Source of the DNA: JADFQT01 sp965216025
GTDB taxonomy: Bacteria; Chloroflexota; Dehalococcoidia; Lucifugimonadales; UBA3495
Assembly (NCBI GenBank): GCA_965216025.1
Contig: CBDCEX010000017.1
Span: forward strand, 558,001-622,000
DNA length: 64,000 bases
Direction of reading: 5' to 3'
The translations under genes were made by a program, and so were the position numbers. Numbering within the stretch: the first letter of the stretch is position 1; each line of letters opens with the position of its first letter. This document shows, in pieces, positions 36,971 to 45,158 of the stretch. The notes below the pieces were generated by a model, which worked only from the letters and a program-made list of their open reading frames with translations, was not told where the DNA came from and made no database searches.

Positions 36971-37415
36971 TCAGGGAGTTGCGTAACATCTTAGCTCTAT
37001 TTTGTTACCATCAGGATCCCAGATTTTGAATTGCTGGCCATAGCCCCGAGCACCCCATGCCGGACGCGCTTCTCCCTCCACCCGTATCCCCTTGGCTGTC
37101 AGTTCGGCATGGAGAGTTGTCATGTCAGTGGGGCCAAGAACCAGACAGTAGTTCGGCATGGAGAGTTGTCATGTCAGTGGGGCCAAGAACCAGACAGTAA
37201 TGGTCCAGGTTTGGCGTCGGTTTGTCGCCGGACGTATCAGGCCGAATGTCTATTATTGTCTCTGCTGAGATCCTTGCCGAAACGAAGCCTACCTTACCCT
37301 CCCGGAACTCCTCTAGTCTCAGTATTTCCAGGCCGAGCACATCTCGATAAAAATTGACCGCGGTCTCTACGTCTTTGGTGTTCACCACCAAGTGGTCCAA
37401 TCCCACGACTGTCAT
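36971..37415 (-). pseudogene. VOC (glyoxalase/dioxygenase superfamily) protein broken by a 49-bp duplication
   Basis: ATG 37415 follows GAGGAGGG. The frame gives VGLDHLVVNTKDVETAVNFY and the metal-binding YCLVLGPTDM segment, then runs into a direct 49-bp duplication (37101-37149 and 37150-37198). Since 49 is not a multiple of three, the reading shifts. The correct C-terminus (ELTAKGIRVEGEARPAWG, IWDPDGNKIELRC) is preserved to 36971 in the other frame. Removing one unit restores a protein of about 130 residues. Confidence 0.88.
37101..37198. repeat. Perfect 49-bp tandem duplication
   Basis: Two adjacent identical units, 37101-37149 and 37150-37198, lie inside the VOC gene. Identity suggests a very recent event or an assembly artefact. 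Confidence 0.95.
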
Positions 37416-37542
37416 AGTCCCTCCTCGGTTTGAGTTGCGCGGTGCGCCGGGCTTTCTTCGGATACCTACCGGAATTGGCTCTTCCTCGGGTAAAACGGGA
37501 CAGCGCTGATTTAACGGCCTTCTGTTCTCGGTCCAGCCCCTG

Positions 37543-37971
37543 TTAAGGGTCGGATGAATAATCCCACGAGCGGAAGCGATGGGGCACCACTCTAATATAG
37601 GCCACGTTTTCTCGCGGTTCATTGGGAAGCTCAGACTCGGGGACGCCGCGGCGCTTCGCTGCCTCTCGGGCATAATGCAGAGTTTCTTCCGGGTTCGTGT
37701 GTAAAGTGGCCGTTCCCTGAATCATTAGCCCCTTTATGTCCTTCCTCGTGCGCCCATCCTCAAGCAACAGGCTTACCTTGGGGTTCCCCTGAATGTTATT
37801 CAGCTTCCGGGTCGCCGAGCGGACGCCCATCAAGATTTCATCGCCGAGCCGAAAATACCCCAAGGGGACGGTGTGGGGATAGCCGTCGGGACCAATAGTG
37901 CTCAGCATGATCCAGCCGGGTTTGCTGTCGAGGAATTCGTGGGCCTCTTGCCGGGTTAGTTTGCGTGGCAT
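37543..37971 (-). CDS. Pyridoxamine 5'-phosphate oxidase-like (PPOX/split-barrel) flavin or F420-binding protein
   Basis: ATG 37971 (MPRKLTRQEAHEFLDSKPGW) follows GGGGGGAG. The 142-residue split-barrel protein has the typical ISTIGPDGYPHTVPLGYF-like strand (IMLSTIGPDGYPH), RKLNNIQGNPKVSLLLEDG and GLMIQGTATL. Members bind FMN or F420 and reduce or oxidise small substrates. Substrate unknown. Confidence 0.88.
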   Translation of the reverse strand: MPRKLTRQEAHEFLDSKPGWIMLSTIGPDGYPHTVPLGYFRLGDEILMGVRSATRKLNNIQGNPKVSLLLEDGRTRKDIKGLMIQGTATLHTNPEETLHYAREAAKRRGVPESELPNEPRENVAYIRVVPHRFRSWDYSSDP

Positions 37972-38253
37972 CCCTACTCCCCCCACTGTAAGTTTCCAGA
38001 TCAGCCGTCAACTCGCCGAATCATAGAGAGGGCCCTCTGAAAACCCTTTGGCCGGGGCCCTCGGCGCTCAGTTCTGCCTTCGCTGGGGAATGGATTATGT
38101 CTTCGATTCGGGGATGTTAACGCTATTAAAGCACAATTCATCTGGAGTGTCCGCTGTCGCCACTGCCTGGCGCCAAGTGCGGTGGCCGGGCCATCCACCG
38201 TTTTTGATGACAGCGGCGGGGCAGTCCCATTGTACCAATGGGGCGCCAACACG

Positions 38254-39484
38254 CAGGGCAATCGCGTCTTAACCAAGGAGCACCTTGAGTAGGTAATCCT
38301 CAACCCAGCCGGCTTTCAGCCGTTTACCTTGAAGTCCCCGTTTAAGGCTGGTCTCCTGCTTCAGCAAATTGAGGGCTATCTGGCGCAGGACTGCCAGGTT
38401 TTGAGGCCCACTATCCTTACGTACCCGGCTGTGATCTTCTCGAAAGGTAACATCCAAAGACCAGTGCAAGCTGTTTTCTATGCCCCAGTGTCGGCGGGTG
38501 ACCTCCAACAAAGTCTGGGCAGGCCTGGCCAGACTGCTGATATAGTAGCGAGAGTGGACCGTGGTCCCGGTTGCCGTCTCCCGCTGAGCCGTGACCTTAA
38601 CCACGGCGTTGAGGTTGGCCCACTGCTGCCGGTTTTGCAGATAGTCCAGGCAGTCCGGGTCCGTGATGACCCAGCATTGACGGGTTTCCAGGCGGCCGTG
38701 GCCCTTGTTCAGCGTGCGGGCGAAGTCATAGGGGACGCCCTCGAAGTCGTATTCCTCGGCGCCCTCGAAAAGGTCGCGAACGTCATCGTACAGCCGGCCT
38801 TGATTCTCCTTCACCGCCAGCAGATAGTCGGCCTGAGCCTCAATGATCTCCCGGGCTATCTCCCTCTGGCAGCCCATGGCGTCGATGGTGATGATGCAAC
38901 CGGCGAGCTCCAGCAGCTGTAGCAACTTGGGGATGGCGGTGATTTCATTGGACTTCTCGTCCACCTTGGTCTGGCCCAGCGCCAAGCCATTGGACGAGGC
39001 CCACACGTTGACCATGTGAATGGCCTTTTTGCCCAGGGTACGGTCGTGGGAGCGCCGTACCGTCTTGCCGTCGATGGCCACCACTTCGCCTTGGGTGACT
39101 TGGGCTACGGCTTGGACCCACTCCATGAAACAGCGTTGAAACTGCTCTGGGTCCAGGCGGGCGAAGACGTCGCCGAAGGTATCATGGGAAGGGATACCGT
39201 TGGGCAACTCCAGGAAGGACTTGAACCACTCCTCTTTACAGTTGCCGAAGAGCTCGATATCCACCCAAGAATCAGCGCCGCAGATGGTGGCACAAAGGGC
39301 AATGGTGACGATATCCAAAAGTTTGTGCCGCTTGGTACGATCAATCCTCGGGTCGTCCAACGCCGCGAAGTATTGGGCGATGGGTGGGCCTGTTGCCTGA
39401 ACCATCACTACCCCTCCCTAGTTTCGTCATGATGATTACTATTTTAAACAAATTTAAGAACGATAATAAGACGCGATTGCCCTG
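38254..39484 (-). mobile_element. ISAs1-family insertion sequence
   Basis: Perfect 18-bp terminal inverted repeats CAGGGCAATCGCGTCTTA lie at 38254-38271 and 39467-39484. The flanking 10-bp duplication is CGCCAACACG (38244-38253 and 39485-39494). It is 1231 bp and inserted in a gap with no recognisable gene. Confidence 0.96.
38269..39408 (-). CDS. ISAs1-family transposase
   Basis: 379 residues. It carries the N-terminal DDE_Tnp_1-associated region (DPRIDRTKRHKLLDIVTIAL, CGADSWVDIELFGN) and the catalytic blocks VVAIDGKTVRRSHD, IITIDAMGCQREIA, LAVKENQ and the terminal RRHWGIENSLHWSLDV. Complete and probably active. A 66-bp scrap of a relative is at 55220. Confidence 0.95.
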   Translation of the reverse strand: MMVQATGPPIAQYFAALDDPRIDRTKRHKLLDIVTIALCATICGADSWVDIELFGNCKEEWFKSFLELPNGIPSHDTFGDVFARLDPEQFQRCFMEWVQAVAQVTQGEVVAIDGKTVRRSHDRTLGKKAIHMVNVWASSNGLALGQTKVDEKSNEITAIPKLLQLLELAGCIITIDAMGCQREIAREIIEAQADYLLAVKENQGRLYDDVRDLFEGAEEYDFEGVPYDFARTLNKGHGRLETRQCWVITDPDCLDYLQNRQQWANLNAVVKVTAQRETATGTTVHSRYYISSLARPAQTLLEVTRRHWGIENSLHWSLDVTFREDHSRVRKDSGPQNLAVLRQIALNLLKQETSLKRGLQGKRLKAGWVEDYLLKVLLG

Positions 39485-39662
39485 CGCCAACACGATTTGG
39501 TTGTAGCCCAAGCCTCATGAGGTTATCATTTGGCTTGCCTGTTGATTCAGGGTCCCCTTGATTGATATTCGCGAGGGTGACCGCAGATAGTTGGACCAAA
39601 TTTCAGACCTACCAGTGCGCAATACAGGAATCGTCCCCAGAACCCAGCTAACAGGAGAGAAT

Positions 39663-40178
39663 ATGCCAAGAGCAACGATAAATCTAGGAGAATCTTCCGG
39701 TCAATCAACGGTAGGCGGGAGATGGAAATTCGCCAGGGGCTACGTGCCTGGTGAGCCCAACGAAGGTCTGGTGGCTCAGGGAGAAGGGAGTCCGGCTCGC
39801 CTGGCCGAGTACGATGATTCCAATTGGGAGGAGTGCCACGACCTAACCGAGCGGCTCTCTCATGGGTTCAGCTTCATCTGGTATCGGATCAACGTCACAT
39901 TTCCCGATACGGTCGGTGGGCACACCACTAGCGGTGTTCGGGTGCAGTTCGAGACATGTGTTGACGACTACAGTGAGATCTGGATTGATGGCGAGTGCAA
40001 TCGAGACCGGGGTACGATCCAGGGATTCAACGTTCCACAAAGGGTGTTGGTCACCGCAGACGCCTCGCCCGGCGAGCGGCACACGATTGCTCTGTTGGCT
40101 GCCAACGGCCCTCTGGGAGCGCCGGGCGGAACTGTCTTTGTGCGTTACGCCACCCTGGCATTTGAGTGGACGACCTGA
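39663..40178 (+). CDS. Beta-sandwich (galactose-binding-like) protein, unknown function
   Basis: ATG 39663 follows AGGAGA; the longer frame lacks a ribosome site. The 171-residue protein is rich in beta-strand pattern. FIWYRINVTFPD, VRVQFETCVDDYSEIWIDGE and VLVTADASPGERHTIALLAANGP-like segments resemble the sugar-binding jelly-roll domain at the front of glycoside hydrolase family 2. No catalytic domain follows and no signal peptide is present. Possibly a stand-alone carbohydrate-binding or decarboxylase-associated domain. Confidence 0.7.
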   Translation: MPRATINLGESSGQSTVGGRWKFARGYVPGEPNEGLVAQGEGSPARLAEYDDSNWEECHDLTERLSHGFSFIWYRINVTFPDTVGGHTTSGVRVQFETCVDDYSEIWIDGECNRDRGTIQGFNVPQRVLVTADASPGERHTIALLAANGPLGAPGGTVFVRYATLAFEWTT

Positions 40179-40228
40179 GCTTGGAGGCGTTCTGGTGAGA
40201 GTCTACTTTCGACCTTATTTGGTTGCCA

Positions 40229-41173
40229 TCACCGCTGCTCCCCTATCGTGGGGAGATTGGCATCCTGGCGCACCTCGTTGATGATCTCCAGCACCCGCTG
40301 GCGGAAGGGAGGATACTCCAACTCGAACTCACCCAGCAGGCGGCTGTTGTCCACCAGGTAGTTACCCGACTCTTCCAGGCCACCCTCGCTATCAAAAGAT
40401 ATCTGCGCCTCGGGTAGGAACTCTCCGGCCAGGTCCGCCAGGGCACCTAGGCTGATGGGCGTGCCGCCGGAGTTGTAGACCGGATGTTGGGTAGAGTCCA
40501 CCAGGAGGACCCGGACAAAGGCCTCCGCTATATCCTCCACGTGGATCGGCAGCCGCATCAGGGATTTGTGAGGAAAACTGACCGGCTCTCCCCGGGCGGG
40601 AAGGGTGATGCACTGCACGTGATCGGTAGAGCCACGGACTTTGTCCGGACCGGTTACGTTAGCCGGCCGGATTCCGGTGATGGACATGCCGTAGTTCTGG
40701 TTGTATTGCTTGGCCTGGAACTCGTTGAAGATCTTGTGAACGGCGTACTGGCTGGTGCCATAGGTCGGAGCGTCCTCGTCGATGGGTTGGTCGCCAAAGT
40801 GCTTCTGGGGGCCGCTTACCGCTATGGAGCTGGCGTAGACCACCCGCATGACTCCGCAGAGCCGGGCCGCCTCAAAGCAGTTGTCCATGCCCAAGACATT
40901 CAGCCGCATGGTGTAATTCGGCCTGTCTTCGCCCCCACCTAGAAGATAGGCCAGGTTGATGATACGGTCGGGGCGGTACTCGATAACCGCCTTGACCACC
41001 TCATCGAACTGGGTGACATCGCCTCGAACGACCTCCACCTGACCCGCCATTTCGGCAAAGGAAGCAGCCCCAGGATTGATGTCCAGAGATACGACCTGCT
41101 GGTCGCGCTCCACCAGCTTCCGGATAACCCGTGGTCCGATAAAGCCGGATCCGCCCAATACCAATACGGTCAT
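40229..41173 (-). CDS. NAD-dependent epimerase/dehydratase (extended SDR)
   Basis: 314 residues, ATG 41173 after AAGGAGG. It has the glycine motif LGGSGFIG at 6-13, an acidic residue for NAD at the end of beta2 (SLDINPG), and the catalytic YxxxK in SQYAVHKIFNE. An upstream serine lies in YASSIAVSGP. Extended SDRs of this type change sugar or polyol nucleotide stereochemistry or dehydrogenate sugars. Convergent with the beta-sandwich gene. Confidence 0.9.
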   Translation of the reverse strand: MTVLVLGGSGFIGPRVIRKLVERDQQVVSLDINPGAASFAEMAGQVEVVRGDVTQFDEVVKAVIEYRPDRIINLAYLLGGGEDRPNYTMRLNVLGMDNCFEAARLCGVMRVVYASSIAVSGPQKHFGDQPIDEDAPTYGTSQYAVHKIFNEFQAKQYNQNYGMSITGIRPANVTGPDKVRGSTDHVQCITLPARGEPVSFPHKSLMRLPIHVEDIAEAFVRVLLVDSTQHPVYNSGGTPISLGALADLAGEFLPEAQISFDSEGGLEESGNYLVDNSRLLGEFELEYPPFRQRVLEIINEVRQDANLPTIGEQR

Positions 41174-41194
41174 CGCCGCCTCCTTCTACACCAG

Positions 41195-41793
41195 CTAGCT
41201 GATAGTAAGTAGGTCAGCCTCCCGCCCCTGGTCCAATCCGGATTTACTTTGGGAGACAGGGCGAGTATATGAGGGACGAGCTACAGCGTCAATAAAACGG
41301 ACCCTTGAAGCGTGGCCAATTTCTATCAGCGCCCAAGCTTCCTCAGAACGAGCGCATTGTTTCTTTCTTGGATTCAACAGATATGCTTCTGGCGCGCAGC
41401 CAGCAGGAATAACCGCTGAAAAATTGTGGCAAATAGAAAGGTCAGCTACAAAACATAGCTCACCTCTGTTTTTTGGCAATAAAAAACCCCAATTTTGCGA
41501 GGACTGAGGGAAGTATATCACACAACACCCCGTCTTGCATACCCATTTTGCACCTCGATTTTCAACTAATCTGGAGCGAGGGACCGCCCCACCTAGCTCG
41601 TACCCCTCTAGCACTCATTCTGGCTCAAGAATGCCTTACGCCCGTCACCGATACGGAAATTGACCTGGCTTGGGCCCAAGCGCCATCCCAATTCGCTGGG
41701 TCTCCCCGCCCAACATTGGCATCGGAGGCAACAACCCGGCATAATAGGCTTGGAGGATGCCATCCGGTTAGGTAGCCGCCAAAGGAGGGAAGT
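41195..41793. other. Intergenic region, nothing recognised
   Basis: About 600 bp between the divergent epimerase and HpaB-like genes. It contains A/T-rich stretches around 41470-41500, suitable for promoters, but no convincing gene, RNA or repeat. Confidence 0.5.
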
Positions 41794-43278
41794 ATGGTAT
41801 TGGACATTTCCACGGCTAGGGGCGCCATGACCGGAGAGCGGTACATCGCCAGTTTGAATGATGGAAGAGAGGTATGGTTGGATGGGGAGAAGGTCGCTGA
41901 CGTCACCACCCATGCGGCCTTCGCTGGGATGGTTAACGAGCTGGCAAGAATTTATGACCTTCAGCACAGCTCTCAGTATCAGGACCTGATGACCTTTGTC
42001 TCTCCCGCAACCGGTAATCGCTGCAGCATTTCCTGGCAGCTCCCCCGTTCCAATGAGGATTTAAGAAGGAAGCGCCGAAATAGCGAGATTTGGAACCGCC
42101 AATCGTGGGGCCAGTTGGGGCGCAGTCCGGATATTCTGGCGCCGTTTATCATCACCCTGTACAACATGAAGGATGCCCTTAGCTCCATCAAGAACCCCAA
42201 CTGCGATTTCGGAAAAAACGCGGTCAATTACCACCGCTACTGCATGGAAACCGACCTGTTCCTGACCCATGCTTTGGGGGACCCGCAAGTAGACCGGAGC
42301 CAGCAGCCCCAGAACGAGGGACGGCAGACGCAAGAGGAGGAAATCGCCCTGCATGTCGTCGAAGAAACGCCGGAAGGCGTGGTGGTTCACGGAGCCAAAC
42401 AGCTGGCTACTACCGCTCCCCTCACCAACGAAACCTACGTCTCCCTGTCCAACACCTTCGCCCGCAGATCCGATCCCAAATTCGTACTTTCCTTCTCCAT
42501 ATCCACCAACACCCCAGGATTGAAAATTCTGTGCCGGGAGCCGGTGTCCCAATGGACCGGAAGCTACGGCCACCCTCTGGGCAGACTGTACGACGAACAG
42601 GACGCCATGTTGTTTTTCGAGCATGTGCTGGTGCCATGGGACCGCCTTTTCATGCTCTACGACGACGCTCCCTTGCTGGAGAGAATCGAGAGCGGCCTCA
42701 ACTTTCAGGGATGGGGTAATCTCTGTCGCATTCAAGAGCGGATGCGTTTAATGACCGCCGTCGCCACCCTGATAGCCGAATCCATCGGGGTGATTGAATA
42801 CCGGGAGGTGGCGGCCAAACTGGGAGAAATGATCACCTACACCGAGGTGTGGCGGCACGCGATGGACGGGATGGAGCACACAGCCGCATTGACGCCAGAG
42901 GGGTTGATGTTCTTGGGCTCCAACTCCGGCATGAACATATTTTTCTCGCAAATGTCGGCACGGATGGTTGAGTTATTGCGGGAGATAGCGGGATCCGGGC
43001 TAATCATGCAGCCCAGCGAGAATGACCTATCCAGCCCCGAGTTGCGCGGGTATCTGGACCGGTACATGCGAGGTAAGGGAGTAGGCGTCGATTACAAATC
43101 CCGGCTGTTCCGGTTGGCTCACGACCTGAGTGTGTCCTCTTTTGGCATGCGGCAGGAAATTTACGAATACTGGCACGGTGGCGACCCCAATCGGAATCGA
43201 ATCAACTTGCTGCACAGTTACGACCAGACTGAATGGATCGACCAGATTAAAGACCTGGTATCCCGGCCCCTGCCCTAA
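41794..43278 (+). CDS. 4-hydroxyphenylacetate 3-hydroxylase (HpaB)-family protein
   Basis: 494 residues, ATG 41794 after AAAGGAGGG. It has the acyl-CoA-dehydrogenase-like fold of HpaB/PvcC enzymes: MTGERYIASLNDGREVWLDG at the N-terminus, DLFLTHALGDPQVDRS, VVHGAKQLATTAPLTNE in the beta domain, and a helical C-terminal half. These are the oxygenase components of two-component FADH2-dependent monooxygenases that hydroxylate phenols, or dehydratases of the 4-hydroxybutyryl-CoA type. The cysteine/histidine iron-sulfur ligands of the dehydratase are not evident, so monooxygenase is favoured. No flavin reductase is adjacent. It converges on a ring-cleavage-type cupin. Confidence 0.88.
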   Translation: MVLDISTARGAMTGERYIASLNDGREVWLDGEKVADVTTHAAFAGMVNELARIYDLQHSSQYQDLMTFVSPATGNRCSISWQLPRSNEDLRRKRRNSEIWNRQSWGQLGRSPDILAPFIITLYNMKDALSSIKNPNCDFGKNAVNYHRYCMETDLFLTHALGDPQVDRSQQPQNEGRQTQEEEIALHVVEETPEGVVVHGAKQLATTAPLTNETYVSLSNTFARRSDPKFVLSFSISTNTPGLKILCREPVSQWTGSYGHPLGRLYDEQDAMLFFEHVLVPWDRLFMLYDDAPLLERIESGLNFQGWGNLCRIQERMRLMTAVATLIAESIGVIEYREVAAKLGEMITYTEVWRHAMDGMEHTAALTPEGLMFLGSNSGMNIFFSQMSARMVELLREIAGSGLIMQPSENDLSSPELRGYLDRYMRGKGVGVDYKSRLFRLAHDLSVSSFGMRQEIYEYWHGGDPNRNRINLLHSYDQTEWIDQIKDLVSRPLP

Positions 43279-43502
43279 ACCAAAGGGCAAGGGGAATCTA
43301 CATCGACACCGGATTGGGCAGCGTTGGCCATTGCCGGAGCAGACTCTGGGACTTAGCTGAATCTAGTTTTCATCTTGGTATTAGTTTAGTTGGAGTTTCC
43401 TCGACCGGGTTGCTGCAAGCCCAATCGAGCTTTGCCCCTACTAATCCCGAGTTAAAGACCCAAGAGGGCAAAGAGCCAGGGTGGCTTTGTCGAGCTCCTG
43501 CC

Positions 43503-44576
43503 TTAACCGGAGAAGTGACTCTCAACCGTCTGGTGCCCAGCTTTTTCCTCGTATGGTTCTTCCTTAAGCAACGACAACGCCTTCATGACCGGCTTGTCTT
43601 GAATATTGAACAGAATGGCTGGTTCTTCGGAAGCGTTGGCGTGTTCATGCCAGGTCCAGGACGGTATCACAAAAAAGTCTCCCTCGTTCCAGTCGAACCT
43701 TTGACCATTGATCACGCTGTATCCCTTCCCTTGGAAAACCTGGAACACAGCACTACTGGTATGCCGGTGGGCTTTGGTATGCACCCCTGGCCGGATCATC
43801 TGAATGCCGCAAGCCATAGTTCGCAGAACCGGTCCTCCGGTAGTTGGGTCCGAGTATTCCAGGGCCACGTCGTCGAAGGGACTGGCCTCCACCTGGGCCA
43901 GATTATTTAGGGCCTCAATGGTCCGATTCCACTTGTAGATCCATAGAGGGGAATTGGGTGTGTCGTCCTCGTCCCACGCAGGCCGAAGGGCCCCGCTGGC
44001 GTATTTTCGCTCAGATTCGCCCACACCAATGATGGGTTGTTGGTCTTCAGGATATTGCTCGTAAGAGACGGCATCCAGATTCCTTACCAGCGGGGTATCC
44101 AGTCCATCCAACCAGATCATAGGACCGGCTCCTTCGTGATTGTGGTCGTGCCAGGTCCAGGATGGGGTCAAGATTAAATCCCCTCGCTCCATGTAGCACT
44201 TGTCACCTTCGACGGTGGTATAGGCCCCTTCACCCTGCAAAACCCACCGTATTGCCGTGGGGGTGTGGCGATGTGCCGGAGCACATTCACCGGGTAGCAG
44301 TAGCTGTAGGGCAGCGGAAATTGTGTGGGTAGTTCCATGATCTAAGGCTGGGTTGGCTAGTCTCAGCACCCGTCTTTCAACGTCACGGTCAGGCGTGACC
44401 ACTTCTCCGCTGCGGTGGACCAAAGGCTCTACATCAGCCCACCGCCAAAGGTACGGTACCGGACTGGGGCGTAGCTGCCGTGCCCTACCCAGCCAACCCG
44501 GAACCAAGTTGCCTTGCTCGGTGGTATCGTAAAAATGTTGTAACTCATCGGGGCTTACTCGTCCTTGCGTCGCCAT
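43503..44576 (-). CDS. Gentisate 1,2-dioxygenase-like bicupin
   Basis: 357 residues with two cupin domains. Domain 1 has APAHRHTPTAIRWVLQGEG (His102, His104) and PSWTWHDHNH (His143), the iron ligands of gentisate, salicylate and 1-hydroxy-2-naphthoate dioxygenases. Domain 2 repeats HTKAHRHTSSAVFQVFQG and PSWTWHEH, so both domains keep a full His set, which is unusual if only one site is active. It would cleave a hydroxylated aromatic ring with O2. Its orientation converges on the HpaB-like gene. Confidence 0.88.
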   Translation of the reverse strand: MATQGRVSPDELQHFYDTTEQGNLVPGWLGRARQLRPSPVPYLWRWADVEPLVHRSGEVVTPDRDVERRVLRLANPALDHGTTHTISAALQLLLPGECAPAHRHTPTAIRWVLQGEGAYTTVEGDKCYMERGDLILTPSWTWHDHNHEGAGPMIWLDGLDTPLVRNLDAVSYEQYPEDQQPIIGVGESERKYASGALRPAWDEDDTPNSPLWIYKWNRTIEALNNLAQVEASPFDDVALEYSDPTTGGPVLRTMACGIQMIRPGVHTKAHRHTSSAVFQVFQGKGYSVINGQRFDWNEGDFFVIPSWTWHEHANASEEPAILFNIQDKPVMKALSLLKEEPYEEKAGHQTVESHFSG

Positions 44577-44617
44577 TTCCTCGCCTCTTGAATTTTGTGA
44601 CTACCGCTGGGTCGGCG

Positions 44618-44696
44618 GCTTGATCAATGCTTTCACTTGATCAATGCTTTCAATGATAGAAACCCCCGGATAGAAACCCCCGGATAGAAACCCCCG
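44618..44696. repeat. Two adjacent short tandem repeats
   Basis: CTTGATCAATGCTTTCA occurs twice (44618-44634, 44635-44651). It is followed by GATAGAAACCCCCG three times (44655-44668, 44669-44682, 44683-44696). Noncoding interval 44577-44963. Confidence 0.9.
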
Positions 44697-44820
44697 CTGC
44701 TCCCAGCGCTTAAAGGGGTCAGCGCAGTTACCAAACCAATAGCGCATGGTCCTATGGCGTAGAGTCTAAGTATTAACAATCTATCTCTTACTGAGCTTTG
44801 AATCAAGAGCTGAACCCAGT

Positions 44821-44850
44821 CGGAGGCGCCACCGTTTGGGTAAATACCCC
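44821..44850. repeat. Dispersed 30-bp intergenic repeat, copy 1
   Basis: CGGAGGCGCCA...TTGGGTAAAT.CCCC recurs at 51273-51302 with a few differences, in both cases shortly before a gene. Confidence 0.55.
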
Positions 44851-44963
44851 TCCGTCCAGCAGCGGTCCGGATAAATCGGTCCCAAGTTGGAGACCCGCGG
44901 TTGATTTTGCCTGTCCCCTAGCTTACACTCCGCCCGTAGTGCACCTCTGAGTCGGAGTAGAGA

Positions 44964-45158
44964 ATGACCATCACAAAGGAAACCCTGCAAGCGATGATCC
45001 GCGAATTTCAAGGGATAGAGCTGTCGGATGATGAGCTAGAAATAATTGCTCCCGCTTTGGAAGGCTACCTCGCCGAAGTGGAGAATCTTCGTGAGTTGGA
45101 CCTGTCAGACGTCATGTCCGGACGCGTGCTACGTGCCCAAGAAGGAGGCAAGCCCTAA
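44964..45158 (+). CDS. GatC-like small subunit of an amidase complex
   Basis: 64 residues; its TAA overlaps the ATG of the amidase (TAATG), so the two are translationally coupled. The helical sequence (LQAMIREFQGIELSDDELEI, VENLRELDLSDV) fits GatC and the GatC-like stabilising subunits known from atypical amidases such as AtzG with AtzE. It probably wraps the amidase surface. The true tRNA amidotransferase would also need GatB, which is absent here, so a dedicated amidase partner is preferred. Confidence 0.72.
   Translation: MTITKETLQAMIREFQGIELSDDELEIIAPALEGYLAEVENLRELDLSDVMSGRVLRAQEGGKP

Noticed and set aside
41195..41614. Minus-strand frame of 139 codons in the 41.2-41.8 kb gap
   Set aside because: Unusual composition, no ribosome site and no protein-like pattern; likely the promoter region of the HpaB-like and epimerase genes.
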